Below, piece by piece: positions 10,290 to 22,875 of a stretch of 64,000 nucleotides of DNA. Position 1 is the stretch's first letter, and every line of letters begins with the position of its first letter. The notes under the pieces are model-generated. The model did not search any database. It saw only the letters and a list, made by a program, of their open reading frames with translations, and was not told where the DNA came from. Made by a program: the position numbers and the translations under genes. Source of the DNA: Cryptomeria japonica (taxonomy: Eukaryota > Streptophyta > Pinopsida > Cupressales > Cupressaceae); contig NC_081409.1 in the NCBI RefSeq assembly GCF_030272615.1, positions 875,676,594 to 875,740,593 on the forward strand, read 5' to 3'.

Positions 10290-11360
10290 TTTGGACTTCA
10301 TTGTACTCTGATACATGTATATATTTTGGTGATATGATGTGATATATATGAGGAGATCCCATATTTTGTGTTGATATGCATTTGATGACATGTATGGATG
10401 CTTATGCAGGATGATGATTTTATGATTTATGCTTAGATGGATACTTTGTACTTGTTATATGTGTTTTTATGAGATGATTCCTATATGCATGTTTTTATGA
10501 TGATTTATTCTTACATGATGTCAATATGCATTTTTTTAATGAATGGAATGCTAACATGTGGATGCAGGTTGATATATGTGTTCATGATGTGTTTGGTGAT
10601 GTAATGTCTTATGTATGTAATGCCATGATGGTTATGTATGCATAGTGAAATGATGATTATGATGGTACTTTGGATTTTATGTTTTGATGAGATAATGAGA
10701 TAATGATATGCAATGGTGTTATGATATAATGCACTTAAAATGAATGATTTTTATTTATGTAAATGCATCTAGATGGTTTTTAGATGAGTGTGATATGAAT
10801 AAGCAAATGTAAAGTGCAAATGTTTAAATGATGATTTCTAAATGAATGTATATGGATAATGTATGAACTTATGTGGAAACAAATGGTTTTATTATGATTC
10901 TAAATGGTGAAAAATATGATGAAGTGAAATGATAATGCAACTTATGGGTAACGAATAACTGCACCTTAATGCATTGTAATGAATCCTAAATGAAATGAAT
11001 GAGTATAAGAATATACTAGATGGGTGCACTTAACTAATGGATAGATAAATAAATGTGTGCAACTATGGAAAACTAAACAAATGTATGGTACACATGTTTA
11101 AATGATGATAAATGATGAATGGTAACTGACACTAAATGAATGCATAGTAATGGCTAATAATGATAGTTAATGCAAATAAGTGTAATATATAAATGAACCA
11201 AAAAAAATGTCATGATTTATGCAATGATGAAATGATATAATGAGACTAATGCCAATAAATGATAATGAACTATATGCAGTTTTATGCAACTAAATGATAT
11301 GAAATGCACTCGATGCAAATGCAACGAAATGTAATGATGAAGATATGATCATTATAGATG
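10290..11360. repeat. ATG/TGA-rich low-complexity tract
   Basis: About 1.1 kb in which ATG, AATG, GATG and TGATGA words dominate the plus strand without a fixed period and without a coding frame. It looks like strongly diverged short-period repeat sequence in the Tat 3' region. Confidence 0.5.
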
Positions 11361-13035
11361 AATGCAAAGTTGTGAAGACTTTGCATGATGCATTGATGAC
11401 GTATCAAAGTACTCTGTCATGATTGTATCCAAGATCAACTCAATTTTCACATAACTACTCATATTAACTTTTTTCACACTTGCATACAAAACCATATATA
11501 TGAATAATGAATGAGTAAATGGATGGGCAATATGCAACGAAATGCAATATAAATAGATGAGATGAAATAACAATCCATAGTGCTTTATTTTTATCATTGA
11601 GCTTTAAAATGTTGTAAGAAAAATACAAGCAACTTGACATAATGATTCAAGATGACCTGAGTATTCCTTACATGGATTTTGATATAGTAAGTTAATACAA
11701 GCAACTTGACATAATGGATCAAGTTGACCTGAGTATTGCTTGCAGAACAAACAAGGATTATCTCCTTTCATGCATGACTTGGAATGTCTCCTTGATCTTT
11801 TGCTGATCATATCCTGAGACAAGTTCATACCGTAGTAAGAGATAAACCATTATCGAGCTTGGATGAGGTAGTGGGAACCAAAGATGGAGCATTGTACTTG
11901 TAAGTAAACAACATATATAAAGAATAAAGAATATGGACCCTCGATAATGGTTCATGCTCATATGGTCGAGGTATACGCTGTAGTCAGTAAGCCATAGTGA
12001 TCTATGACTGTATTTTGCATATGATCACGTAACTTAGTGAACTTCCCACAAACAAAACATTAGGACATGCCCCAATACTTCATCGGAATAATTTGCAGAA
12101 GACATACAAACAATGTTGTAGGAACCATTTCGGCTACTCTAATCACTTGTGGATATACTGGAGTAGCGTAGGAACCTAATATATATAAATGAATGAATAA
12201 CCTACAAATTAATCAAGTATTTGATAGCTTAAACAAAATTTTCTTGTCAAAGAAAATGTCATCTTGTCTTTGTTTTGGTAAGGAAGCATATATCCTTGTT
12301 AAGACAGTTGGTGTGTCGATGTTGATTGTTGGGTTGATGTGATAAGTGGTCATCATCTGAGGATTTCACAATGTTTGCTTGGTATCTGCTTTGAAAAACG
12401 TATGTACATGGTGTTGCCATGTTTTTTATTGATTTTGGTGTTTTCGAAATGTTTTTGGATTTTGTGAGATAGTTTTCCAATGTTTTTGGTATTTTGATGA
12501 TTGTTTTGAATGTTTTTCGAGTTTTTGGAAGACAATTTTCTGAATATTTTTGGATTTTGTGAGATAGTTTTGAATGAAGAACTCAATGAATCAAAAAATA
12601 ATGTAGAATCCAATTCCATCAACTATATTAAGGGCATTGCCCCCAGTTTAGACATGACTATGAAAAAGTGTGATGCGAGACGCATAAAGGACTATCCTTG
12701 ATTGCAGATCAATAACAAGCCATGATTTGGACAGATGGATAAATGGATGAAATGAATGTGATCGCAACAAGTCCGAAAGACAATGGAGCCATAGCCTTTA
12801 TGAGTGGTGCCTGTTTGCCAGGTTTTCACCATCGCACTTACCCAAGGTACCACCGGAGTGGTTGTTTACCATTTGGATGCATGCTTTTTCTTTACTATTT
12901 TGATGTTTTTGTATTTTCTTCAGGACATTTATCTGAATGTTTTTGGTTTTTTTGCCGGTATGTAGGGGAGCCTGATGCTCTATGTAGCTTATGTATAAAA
13001 CTGTTTGAGGTGCATGCTATTGATCGGATCTGCTA
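11361..13035. other. Tat 3' region without recognised gene; short duplications
   Basis: No supported coding sequence. Two local duplications are visible: AAGCAACTTGACATAATG at about 11626 and 11699 (about 73 bases apart), and TTTTTGGATTTTGTGAGATA at about 12447 and 12546 (about 99 bases apart). Short frames here have no recognisable domain. Confidence 0.45.
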
Positions 13036-14150
13036 GCAGTTCTCCTTTTGAAGTAGCCAACTGATATGCCCCGGACCCAAATACAACTGTGATAACATAT
13101 GGACCCAGCCAGTTGGATTCAAAATTTCCCTGATGTTCTTTGTTTGGTTGGTTATGAGGATTCTATCGAAGAATAAGATCACCTACCTCAAATGTACGAG
13201 GTCTAACTCGATGATTAGAGCTTATGCTCATGCGCTGCTAATAGGCTTTGAAGTGATTGTATGCAGCTTGTCGTTTCTCATCAAGTAGCTCTAAGTCTTG
13301 AAGACGTGATACTCTGTATGCTTCATCATCTATCAAATTATGCAAGGAAACCTATAGAGATGGTATCTAAACCTTAATAGGTAAAATAGCCTCTGCTCCA
13401 TAGACCAGTGAGTAGGGAGTTGTGCCTATAGGGGTTCAAATGCTAGTTCGATACGCCCATAGTGTTGGATTCAATTGAACATGCCAATCATGGCTAGAAT
13501 CATTGACTGTCTTCTTGAGGATTCTTAATATGTTCTTGTTTGATGCTTCGGCCTGACCATTTCCTTGTGGGTGCTAGGGAGTGGAAAAGAGGTGTTGGAT
13601 ATGAAACTTCTCATAGAGTTCACAGACATCTTGATTTTTGAATGGAAGCCCATTATCTATGATGATGGACATGGGTACACCATACTGGAAGCTGATGTAA
13701 TTAAGGATGAATGAGGCGATTTGCTTGCTGGTGACTTGGGTAAGTGGAACAGCTTCGATCCATTTTGTGAAGTATTTGGTGGCGGTAATAATGAATTTGT
13801 GTTCATTGGATGAAGATGGATGAATTTTACCCACAAGGTCAAGTCCCCATTGACAAAAAGGCCATGGTGTTGTGATAGGCTGCAATTCCTATGCTGGTGC
13901 ATGTATCAGGTCTCCATGAACTTGGCATTTCTTGCACTTTCTAACAAAGTAGTAGGAGTCTTTTTCCATGGATGGCCAATAGTATCCAGTGCGCATGAGT
14001 TTCTTGGCTAGGGATGAACCGCTTGATGAGTTCTACAAATTCTTTCATGTACCTCTTCCAAGGCCTTTGTTATCTCATCATGTTCCAGACATCGAAGGAG
14101 AGTACCATCAAGACTGCATCGATATAGGGTTTCAGCAATAATGCTATATC
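13036..14150 (-). pseudogene. Integrase domain of the Tat element
   Basis: On the minus strand: a zinc-finger region near 14150-13900, then the core with the first aspartate in WGLDLVG (about 13840), the second in IIIDNGLPF (about 13660) and the glutamate in GNGQAEASN just after 13574. A C-terminal region follows with ANRTS-like, YGAEAILP and WLGPYVI blocks down to about 13080. Several stops and frameshifts (for example near 13570 and 14005) break it. The DDE order and the FEVGDL/WLGPY tail are those of Ty3 integrases. It follows the second RNase H directly, as in other Tat elements. Confidence 0.8.
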
Positions 14151-14369
14151 GAGCGGTTTGGCAAATAAAGGTTTTGTGTTGGTTATTTGATTGGTTAGGA
14201 GGAAGGGTGTGATCATGGAGGTAGGTGTAGAACTCACCGTACCATAGGGATTCAGAACTGATAAGGCAACATATCATCTTAGACTCATGGATATCATAAG
14301 CAGGAATCCAAAGCTGTTCGACCAAGAACTTGTAGCATGTTAAATTTTGTGGAAGATCTAGGAGAGATG

Positions 14370-14740
14370 CCATGGTAGCCATAGCGTCAGCAGCTCGATT
14401 CTGGTCTCTAGGTATTTTTTCAAAGGTGATAGTAGTGAATGATGTTTTTAATTTGTCCACCATTTGTTTGTATGGGATGAGTTTGTCATCCCTTGTCTAA
14501 TATTCATCTGTTGCTTGTCTAATGATCAATTGGGAGTCGTCATATACTTGTAGTTCTTGTAACTACCATTGTATGACTAGTCTGAGTCCTATGATCAAGG
14601 CCTCATATTCAGCTATTTTGTTTGTGCATGGAAATGTGAGCCTGCAAGACTTTAGGATGCTGTCACCTTGAGGTGTGATAAACAGAATGCCTACCCCCAA
14701 GTCGTGCCTAGTGTATGAACCATCAAAGTATAGTTTCCAT
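14370..14740 (-). pseudogene. Second, archaeal-type RNase H (aRH) of the Tat element
   Basis: A second RNase H follows the normal one: WKLYFDGSYTRHDLGVGI (about 14735-14685) with the first catalytic Asp, then NKIAEYEALIIGL with the Glu (about 14610), VYDDSQLIIRQ with the third acid (about 14545), and IPRDQNRAADAMATMAS (about 14400) with the last. This set is a signature of the Tat lineage and of no other Ty3 group I know. Two stops (near 14562 and 14500) interrupt it. Confidence 0.8.
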
Positions 14741-16270
14741 GGTTGTGCTGTTGTGATCATGAATATCTCTTCATCTGGAAAATTGGAAATGAGAGGATGA
14801 TTGCCTATGAGAGGAGCATTGGCCAACTGATCTGCAATAACTTGACCCTTGATAGCCTTACGATCCACATACTCGATGTAAAATTCACAGAGAATCATTA
14901 CCCATTTGGCCAAGTGGCCTATCAATGATGCTTTGCTGAGTAAGTATTTGAGTGGATCAATCTTTGCAATGAGCATTACTTTATGTGTTAATAGATAGTG
15001 TCTCAGTTTAGTGGCTGCCAAGATTACTGCTAGGCAAGCTCGCTCAATAGGGGTGTAATTGAGCTTATAGCCAACCAGTGTGTGAGAGATGTAGTAAACA
15101 ACACACTCTTTCCCTTTTGCATTGTGTTATGCCAATAGTACACCCAATGTTGTACTTGTTGCTGATATATAGAGTAGTAGAGGCTTACTCAAATCTAGTG
15201 GGATCAGCAATGGTGTATTCATGAGATAATCTTTAAGCATCTGGAATGCTTGCTGGCATCTAGTATCCAATTGAAAGAGGATGTTCTTGTGTAGCAGGTG
15301 TGTAAAGGGGTGACACTTATCTACCATTTGTGCAATGAATCTTTGGATGGATTGAAGGCGCCCTTGTAATGTCCTTAGCTAACTGATGTTCTTTGAAGGT
15401 GGCATGTCCATGATTGCTTTGACCTTTGCAGGATCGACCTCAATCCCTTTGCTTGAGACAATGTATCCTATAAGTTTCCCAGAGGTTACTCCAAAGACAC
15501 ATTTCTTTGGGTTGAGTTGAACATGATATTGTTCTAGTCTATCAAAGATTTGCTCTAATATGTCCAAATGATCTTCTCTTGTGACTGATTTTGCCAGTAA
15601 GTCATCAACATAATCTTCCATTATAGTATGCATCATGTCATGGAAGATGGTGGTCATTGCTCATTGATAGGTTGCTCCTGCATTCTTTAGACCAAAAGGC
15701 ATTACATTCCAGTATTATGTTCCCCATGGACATGTGAAGGCCGTCTTATGTTGATCCTCCGGTGCGATCTTTATCTAATTGTACCCTGAAAAGCCATCCA
15801 TGAGGGAAAGCATGGCATGCCTTGTTGTTAGGTCCACTATTATGTCGATGTTGGGTAGGGGGAAGTCATCTTTAGGACATGCCTTATTTAGATCTCTCAA
15901 GTCAGTACAGATACGGATGCCCCCATTTGGTTTGTCGACAAGCACAATATTGGATATCCAATCTGCATAATCAATTGGTTTAATAAAACCAACATCCAGG
16001 AGTTTCTAAAGTTCTTCTTTTACTAGTACTACAATCTAAGGATGCATCTTGCGAAGCTTCTGCTTGACAGGTTTGGCTCCTTCTGCGATGGTGAGGTGAT
16101 GCATGACTAAATCAGGACCAAGCCCAGGCATGTTGGCATATGACCATGCGAAGTTGATCTGACGCTTTTGGAAGAACTCTACAAACTTAGGTTGTTCCTC
16201 GGGAGTTAAAAGAGATGCCAGATGTATGTGGTGAGGAGTTTCAAGAGTCCCGACGTTGTATTCTTTCATT
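14741..16270 (-). pseudogene. Reverse transcriptase and first RNase H of the Tat element
   Basis: Going down the minus strand: the N-terminal RT region with PGLGPDLVMHHL and KPVKQKLRKMHP (16150-16036), WISNIVLVDKPNGGIRICTDLRDLNKA near 15950-15890 (seen in pieces), GFSGYN near 15790, AFTCPWGT near 15740, the intact catalytic box EDYVDDLLA (about 15610), and NPKKCVFGV (about 15500). The connection and first RNase H follow (15340-14880: PLLLYISATSTTLG, YISHTLVG, ERACLAVILAATKLRHYLL). RT copies element RNA into DNA. Stops at about 16033, 15766, 15720, 15658 and 15379 make it non-functional, but the YVDD box is preserved. Confidence 0.85.
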
Positions 16271-17695
16271 TCCTCAATGAGAATTGTTGATCATTCCTGT
16301 GGTGTACTAGAAGGGAGAATTTCAAACCTTTCATCCTCAAGTGCCTGAGAGAGGTTTTCACCATTGGATACGCTCTTTTTTTTACTTTTGTGGGATCAAA
16401 CAGTGCCACAGTGTGGTTTTCACTGGAAGATCCATGTTTTATTGTTATATTTTTGCAGCTGAAAGGTTTGGCATCCACCCCAAAGTATGTTGCGCTATTA
16501 AGTTCTATAGCGAATCCAAATTTGTGATCCCTACTTGGTATGTTATCCGGTAGTTCCAAAAAGTCAATGATTGCCTCATCGTTTTGGAAATGGTCAAGAC
16601 ATGGGGGATTAGGTTGGTTCCATTCAATGAGTTCAAGATGGATAATGGGCATTACCTCATCGATTAGGTTAAGTTCATTAGATGTGTCAGTGAGGGTTAA
16701 GACATTATGGTGAAGGTCATTGATGGCACTCTCCCTATTAGAATCAGGCGTAGGATGTGACATGGGGTCTATGGAAGAAGTTTTCAGTTCAGGAACTCAA
16801 GAGGTCTTTATCTATGCTTCTCTATAAATAGGGATGTCTTTGTGGGGTGGAGGTGGTGATGTGTCTTCCTCATCTGAATTATTAAGTTGTATGGAATCAA
16901 ATTCCCACTCATGTGAGTCAATCTCTGAGTCACTTTCTAATAGCTGGTTACTGTACCATACTGGGATATCCTTTGAGTTAAACACTATAGGAATGATTAT
17001 AGGGATATCCTTTGAGTTAAACACTATACGAATTTGATACGGGGAGTATCGATAGTGTTGACTCTACTGCTTCTACTAGAATTGTCGGTGTTGTCGATAG
17101 TGTTGGGGGTTTTGCTACAGTTGCTATTGCTAATGGTGCTATTGATGTTATTGTTGTTGTTGATGGGGTTACTGGTTTGATTGGTGGGATGATGGGTATT
17201 GTAGATGGTTGTACTAGGATTTTTTAGCCTCAATGAGGAAGTTGCTATGGTGTTTGATGCTGCTTTTATAATAAAAGGTGACCTCTTTGTAATAGGATAA
17301 TATAGTGGTTTGCTAGGTTTCCCTCTGAATCTGAGCTTAGGAAGAATCTCCTTTAGAAATCCTAGGCCAGTGTTATCTTTGGGTTTTAATTCCGGCTATA
17401 GCGGTTCATGTCGTTCTTGCTTGCAAGGTCCCAAAGCACTCTAACCATCATAACCCATTCTTTGCATAATAAGAAGACCTTTGCCATACTGATCTGTGGG
17501 AAGCTTAGCTTGTGGAATATCAGTCGTGATGGGATCTTTATAGATCCATTTTGCTAAGTCTTCATCTCTGGTCTCTTCTTCTTGACTCTTTCCAAGGATG
17601 AATGGCATCAAAGTACATGCTGGTTTGACTAGTGGCATTTGAAGTAACTGTTGAGGTTTGCCATGTGTTCTAGGAGAAGTAGGCATTTGTCCCAC
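16271..17695 (-). pseudogene. Spacer region between protease and RT of the Tat polyprotein, with G-patch-like motif
   Basis: A degenerate frame of about 470 codons links protease and RT. At its upstream end the minus strand reads YGKGLLIMQRMGYDG followed by LGPCKQERHEPL (17490-17410), which resembles a G-patch (an RNA-binding glycine motif). Downstream is an asparagine/serine-rich stretch (17200-17040), then an acidic segment (17000-16830) with a duplicated FNSKDIP phrase, then a region with ENHTVALFDPTKVKK (about 16400). None of these has an enzyme motif. The G-patch label is an inference from glycine and aromatic spacing. Confidence 0.5.
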
Positions 17696-17716
17696 ACAAA
17701 AGAGTTGGCTTAAATT

Positions 17717-18448
17717 TTACTCCTCGGGACCTTCCTCTGTTATTTTTATTTTGAGCTTCTCTTGCTTGGGTATAGTGGTGTTTGAACTAGAAAGAGAGGT
17801 TGGACTTACGTATGATGTGGAGAAGATGGCTTCTCTATTGTTGGGAACAGTAATCTCGAGTTGATAAATTATATTATGACAATATGCAAAGGGGTTTGCA
17901 TCACCCAGGATTGTGATTTCCACACCATTGTGCGGGAACTTGATACACTGATGGTAGGTGGATGGAACAACTTGCATGGCATGTATCCAAGGTCTTCCTA
18001 AAAATAAATTGTATGTCAAAGGAAGGTCTAGAACTTGACAGATGATGTGTTTCACCACAGGGCCCACTCGGATTGGTAGCACAACAGCTCCTTTGGATGA
18101 ACGCTCTACATCATCATAGGCTTTGATTGTGATCTTCTTGCGGGGATCCACTAATTCAATTGCATATCCCAAAGCTATGACTAATTAGAGTGTACAGATA
18201 TTTAGGGCTGCCCCATTATCGATCAAGACTCGCTTGATCCTATGTTGGTTGATAAACCCTTCAATGTGGAGTGAGGCATTATGAGGTTGCTGGAAGGATG
18301 AGTTGTCACTTTTAGAGAAAGTGAGACAAGGTGATGACCTTAGATTTCCAACCATAGCTTGGAACTGATCTGTATTTAGGTTTGTAGGGATTGACACCTC
18401 TTGGAGATCTTGATCCAAGATTGTTTTATGGGATGGAGATAGGCACAA
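17717..18448 (-). pseudogene. Aspartic protease of the Tat polyprotein
   Basis: The active-site region reads RVLIDNGAALNICTL (about 18240-18190), with D-N-G in place of the usual D-S/T-G. It is followed after a stop (near 18182) by GYAIELVDPRK and, near 18010, by TYNLFLGRPWIHAM, the flap/ILG-type block typical of Ty3 proteases. The enzyme would cut the Gag-Pol precursor. Frame and spacing are right for a Tat protease; one stop breaks it. Confidence 0.75.
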
Positions 18449-18505
18449 TAGCTCTAAGATAGATATTAGTACGGGTGTTTTGTCTAACTATTCCACAAGG
18501 TTATA

Positions 18506-18970
18506 CTACTTTGAGATAGATGGGGTGCCTTGTGGAGCTTCTTTTACGGTAATCTTGTCGCGACGTGTAACAACATTGCAAGTGGAGCTGGGGTTTTTTA
18601 TGGTAATTGTTGCAATTTGTTCACTGGCATCATATAGGTGATTTATAGTGTAATTATACTCGGCTTGCGTATAATCAGTAGTATCTGTGTTTCTCCCTGA
18701 AGTCGAAGGACCCCTTTGATCTTGTGATGGAAGTGGATTTTTAAACATGAGATGATCATTATTTGTTGCCTTTGGTTCATGCTCTTTGATTTTGATTTCA
18801 TCTCGGTCAATAAGATCCTGAATAAGATCTTTCAATCTGTGACAATTGCTTGTCTTATGCCCTTTCCCTTGATGGAAATAACAATGTTCAGTATGTCTCC
18901 ACCATGAAGGTTTGACTTGAGGTTCATAATTTGACGTTTTGGGCAAGGTAACCAAATTTTGAGAAACCAA
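18506..18970 (-). pseudogene. Gag C-terminal zinc knuckle region (Tat)
   Basis: An open stretch of 154 codons contains CYFHQGKGHKTSNC (about 18880-18840) followed by RLKDLIQDLIDRD. This is the CxxHxxxGHxTxxC-LKxxI pattern seen at the end of Gag in Tat/Ogre-type elements, where it binds RNA. The rest is polar and low in complexity. It is in the expected place between the capsid-like Gag part and protease. Confidence 0.7.
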
Positions 18971-19129
18971 CTAACGTAACACTGTTTCGATGGGTTCCCC
19001 TAAGGGAGTGTATGTTTGTTTTGGTTTAAAATTTTGTTGACATTGTCTGGGTTCCTCTTGAGATGTGTTGCGGCCTTGATTTGGAGGAGCAACTGTGTTA
19101 TTCTTGGGTGGAGGGTTTTGTCCTGCTAA

Positions 19130-20280
19130 TCAAACCACAAGTCGTGCACTTTTGATAGTTCTTGCATCCACAACCCCATCGTTGATGATGTTTTTGTTTT
19201 TGTTCCAGAAGTTAGGCTTGTCACTATTGAAGTGTGGGTGAGGGCCATCCTTTGGCTCATTGTATATCTTGATAAGCCCTTTTTTTATGAGAGCTCGCTC
19301 ACATTTTAAGCCGTTGGTGATCATGTCATTGAAAGAATCCGTGTCTTTGATAGCTAGGTGAAATTCCATTTCGTCATTTAAGTTGGAAATAAAAATTTCC
19401 ACTAGTTCTTGTTTAGGTAACTGAAGAGAACGTCTGTTAGAAATTTGATGCCATCATTGTAGAAAGACTGAAAATAGCTAACCTGGTTTTTGTTTAGTGT
19501 TACATAGATCAGCCATGGCGATATCACATTCAATGTTGTGTGAGTAATGTGCTAGGAACTTCTGGATGAGTTCTTCAAATGTCCTAATGCCACTTGATAA
19601 TCGGTAAAACCATGATGTGGTTGTTCCTCCCAAGCTTTGGGGAAAAAGTCGCATTAGGTATGTGTCCTCGTATGCCACTTCGAGGCAAGCTTAATGGAAT
19701 TCTCTAAAATGATCATGAGGATCTCCCTTCCCTCTATACTTTTCAAACTTGGGTGTTTAAAACCCTCATGGAAAAGGTGGCATATGAAGATTCCTATCAA
19801 AGGGATAGGGAAAAATGTCATTGAGGGAAAATTGATTGGTTTTTACACCACTATGAAGTTGTTGGGCAAGATTTTTGACTTGTTGCCGCAACATGTCTAT
19901 TTCATTTGGAGGAGGAGGAGGTGGGGGATTATCTTGATGAAGGTTATATCTGATGTGATCTCGACCTCTTGCTTCCTCATTATGACTTTGACATTTTGAT
20001 GCTTGTCTTAGTTGTGCAACATCAAAGTTAGAGAGTAGTTTAGCCCCCTCTTGAGCAAGTCTTAAAAAGTGAGCATTTGCAATGCTCCTGAGTATTTCGT
20101 CAAAAAGTCTATTCAAGAGAGGGTTGTGTTGTGCCCTTTCTATTGTTGCAAGAGTAGGAGTACTTGGATTTTCATCATTTGTGTTTCCTCCAAGGGCTTC
20201 TTGGAATTCATTAAGATTTCCCCCTCTTCCTCTTTAATTTCTTGTTGTCTAGACTTGGATCTGGTATGAGCCATTTTGTT
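19130..20280 (-). pseudogene. Gag (capsid-like region) of the Tat element
   Basis: A minus-strand frame starts with a Met at about 20273 (MAHTRSRSRQQ) and runs, with frameshifts, through a proline run (near 19910), PFDRNLHMPPFP (about 19770), then AYEDTYLMRLFPQSLGGTTTSWFYRL (19678-19600, in the open piece 19478-19678) and FEELIQKFLAHYS. The phrase LxxTxxxWFxxLxxxxIxxFxxLxxxFLxxYS is the core of the retrotransposon Gag domain (PF03732 type). The final piece (19402-19130) holds a helix-rich segment with DSFNDMITNGLKCERALI. Gag forms the particle. Frameshifts near 19765 and 19685 break it. Confidence 0.75.
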
Positions 20281-22735
20281 TACAAGTTTTTGTTGAATTT
20301 AATGAAAATGATGATGAGATGGTGATGAAATGAAAGATTGATGTTTGGTAAAGTGCTTCGCATATGAATCTCTAGCAATAAAGTTAGATGATACCAAAGT
20401 TCTTTCTTGAATTGCTTGTTGTGTTTGATTGACAAAGTTTGATGTGAAAAGGTTTAGAGAGATCTGAGATGTGTTATAGACCCAACTACCTAGTAATGAG
20501 AGGATTCACTCATAGACCAGTTTTAACTTGCGTAGAAATGCCTCTTAGGATGAGTTTATACTAGATGTAGAGAAACTCTAAAAAGTGATGTATTGTGTTT
20601 GATTCAAGCAATATTGAAAGAGAACTTAGGACAAAAACCTCTTGATGTTTTGAGAGTTGGAATGGATTTGATGAGATGTGAATGTGGGAAATGGATTAAA
20701 TGTAAACTTCAATAGAAACTTTGTATTACAAAAGGAACAAACTCTTTCTCTTCTTGTTCAAGGGTTGGTGGTTCTATCCTAGCTGAGTTATATGTGATAC
20801 AAATATCTGGAAAGAAGGCAGGATTGATCTTGCCTCCCTTATTTTGATGATATCTCAAAGCTATATATTGAGTAAAAGCTCTGTGATTTAATGACTCTTG
20901 ATCAAACTCGTTTGATTTTCCTTGAAGGTTTAGACACATGTGATGTAAGAAGGTTCTATGAGAGACAAAGATTTATCTATTAAGATAGAAGAATTTCCTC
21001 CTTTTGATAAAATCCTTTGAGCTCAATGGTCTTTTCTTCAAGTTGATATGTTGATGAAGATTCTTCTTTCTCAAGATGTGAAGAATGGCCATATAGTTTG
21101 ATACTTTTGTTGTTTACTCTTTGTTTTTGTTTTTTCTATTGGTGTTTTGAAAATGTTTATGTTGGATGAATACTTGTTTTTGGAACAAATTTTTGATTTT
21201 TTCTTTGACAAGAAAACAAAGCAAGAACACAAACACAAGAATGTTGCCTCAAGAGGCACAAATAGGTGTGGGTCTAGATCAACCCAATCCTTTGAACATT
21301 CTATGACCATTTCCTTCAAATGTATTTTAGGTGTTTCCAAAGCCTAAAGTTGGCTCAATTTGCACTGGTCTGGACTCAAAAACAAAAATACTTCAAACAC
21401 TTTTTATCCCTAAGGTCAAATGGCCAGTTGTGATAATTTCAGCCCACATCTTTATATTTCTTCGACTTTGGTACTACATACATTATGAATCCCATCGTGG
21501 CACGTAAGGATGTGATATACTAAGTCTTGTGTGAGCATAACAAATAGATGAACCCTATGATGGGGGAGTCACCACTTCTATCAGGCTACAAGTAACCTTT
21601 CAAAAAGCTATGTTTCTACTCAAGAAAATATGTATGGTGAGTATCTTGGGAGAAAAACCATCTATGCTCTTGCACTGAATTTATCATAAATATCCTCAAT
21701 CAATAGAACGGGTGGGATACTGCCTAAAAGTGTTTAGTATTTTTTTATGTTTTTGGACATAAGTTCATTCTACAGTGACTCACTTAAGAGCCTTGTAACT
21801 TGTGGTGGGGCCCATTTGTCCTTTCGGAAAGTTACACTATAGGAACAGCTATACCCAAGGCTACAACTTTCGCTCTCACTGGATTTCTATAGCGGCTCGA
21901 AGGATTTACCGTATGAGGTCATTCCCAAGAGTGACATGTCTTTTGGCAGACCTCTCTTAAAAAGATAAAACTTGAGTGTTACTAACACTTTTCTCTTGCA
22001 CCTAGGACCATGAAAGCCAAGGGAGAGGATAGTGTGTGTTAGAAGTAGGACCACTAGACCAACTCTTTTGCACAAGTGTGTCAAACACAAAATACACTTG
22101 TTCTTTTTAACTTGTCATTGCAATGATGTTCTATCTAATTGGAGATGTTGCTCCAACAACCATGATGTTCTTTTTAACTTCAAAGGCAATATGTTTGAGT
22201 AAACTAGAATTTGAAATCTTGGTCAACTTAATGAAAAATACGTTGGCATGAAGTAAAATCGTTTTGCAAAAATGAGACAAGTTGATTGTTCTTTTTACTT
22301 GCACAAAATCAAAGTGTTGATTGTGAATTTTTTATTTTGGATTGATGCAAGGAAATCAAATTTTTGTGTTGTTGATTTTAAGCACCAAAGAGAAAATTTT
22401 GAATCCTAACTTGCAAGAAATAAAGATTGTTTTGTTGATTTTAAGCACCAAAACAAAATTTGAATCCTAACTTGCAAGAAATAAAGATTGTTTGGTTGAT
22501 TTTAAGCACCAAAACGAAATTTGAATCCTAGCTTGCAAGAAATAAAGATTGTTTTTATGTGATTTTTAAAGCACCAAAAGAAGTGTTTTTGATTGTTGAG
22601 TACAAAAAGGGAGTTAGTTTAAAACCTGCACACAAAACAAACAGTTAGAAAAATCCAAAAACATGGTGGGCTTCCACAAGCCTAAAAAAAAATATTAGTG
22701 ATTACAAGGCCTTTCTTTTACAACGATCTGTTACA
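20281..22735 (-). other. Long leader of the Tat element
   Basis: About 2.4 kb without a supported gene lie between gag and the 5' LTR remnant. The open stretches here have no recognised domain. A purine run with AGTCACCAC at about 21560-21574 could be a decayed primer-binding site, but no LTR end adjoins it. The R and U5 part of the 5' LTR, present in the 3' copy around its TATA box, is absent, so the 5' LTR has suffered a large deletion. Confidence 0.45.
22366..22575 (+). repeat. Tandem repeat, about 61-63 bp unit, 3 copies
   Basis: The unit starts TTGTTGATTTTAAGCACC and ends CTTGCAAGAAATAAAGATTG. Starts fall near 22368, 22432 and 22492, followed by a partial fourth unit (GATTTTTAAAGCACCAAAAG). 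Copies differ by only a few bases, so this array is younger than the surrounding pol genes. Confidence 0.8.
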
Positions 22736-22875
22736 ATAGCGCTACTATGTGTGACAATAGAAGTGCTACTTAACACAAATGCACTAAAGTATACAGAAAC
22801 ACACTAAAATAAAAAATTTAAACAGCAATACAAGTGTGCTACAATATGGACAAAAGCGCTAGCTAAGACTCAAAA
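22735..22875 (-). repeat. AGCGCT-containing repeats next to the LTR remnant
   Basis: CAATAGCGCTAC, AGAAGTGCTAC, AAAAGCGCTAGC and AAAAGCGCTAAT occur within 140 bases. On the minus strand they read as the AGCGCTATTG or AGCGCTTTTG core seen at 7740-8065, but in the reverse sense. They butt directly against the truncated LTR at 22876. Confidence 0.5.

Noticed and set aside
21547-21600. Primer-binding site of the Tat element
   Set aside because: A GGGGGAGTCACCAC phrase is suggestive, but no LTR end adjoins it and the 5' LTR is truncated elsewhere; kept only as a remark in the leader entry.
22366-22575. CRISPR-like array
   Set aside because: Direct head-to-tail units with no spacers, in a plant retroelement leader; a plain tandem repeat.
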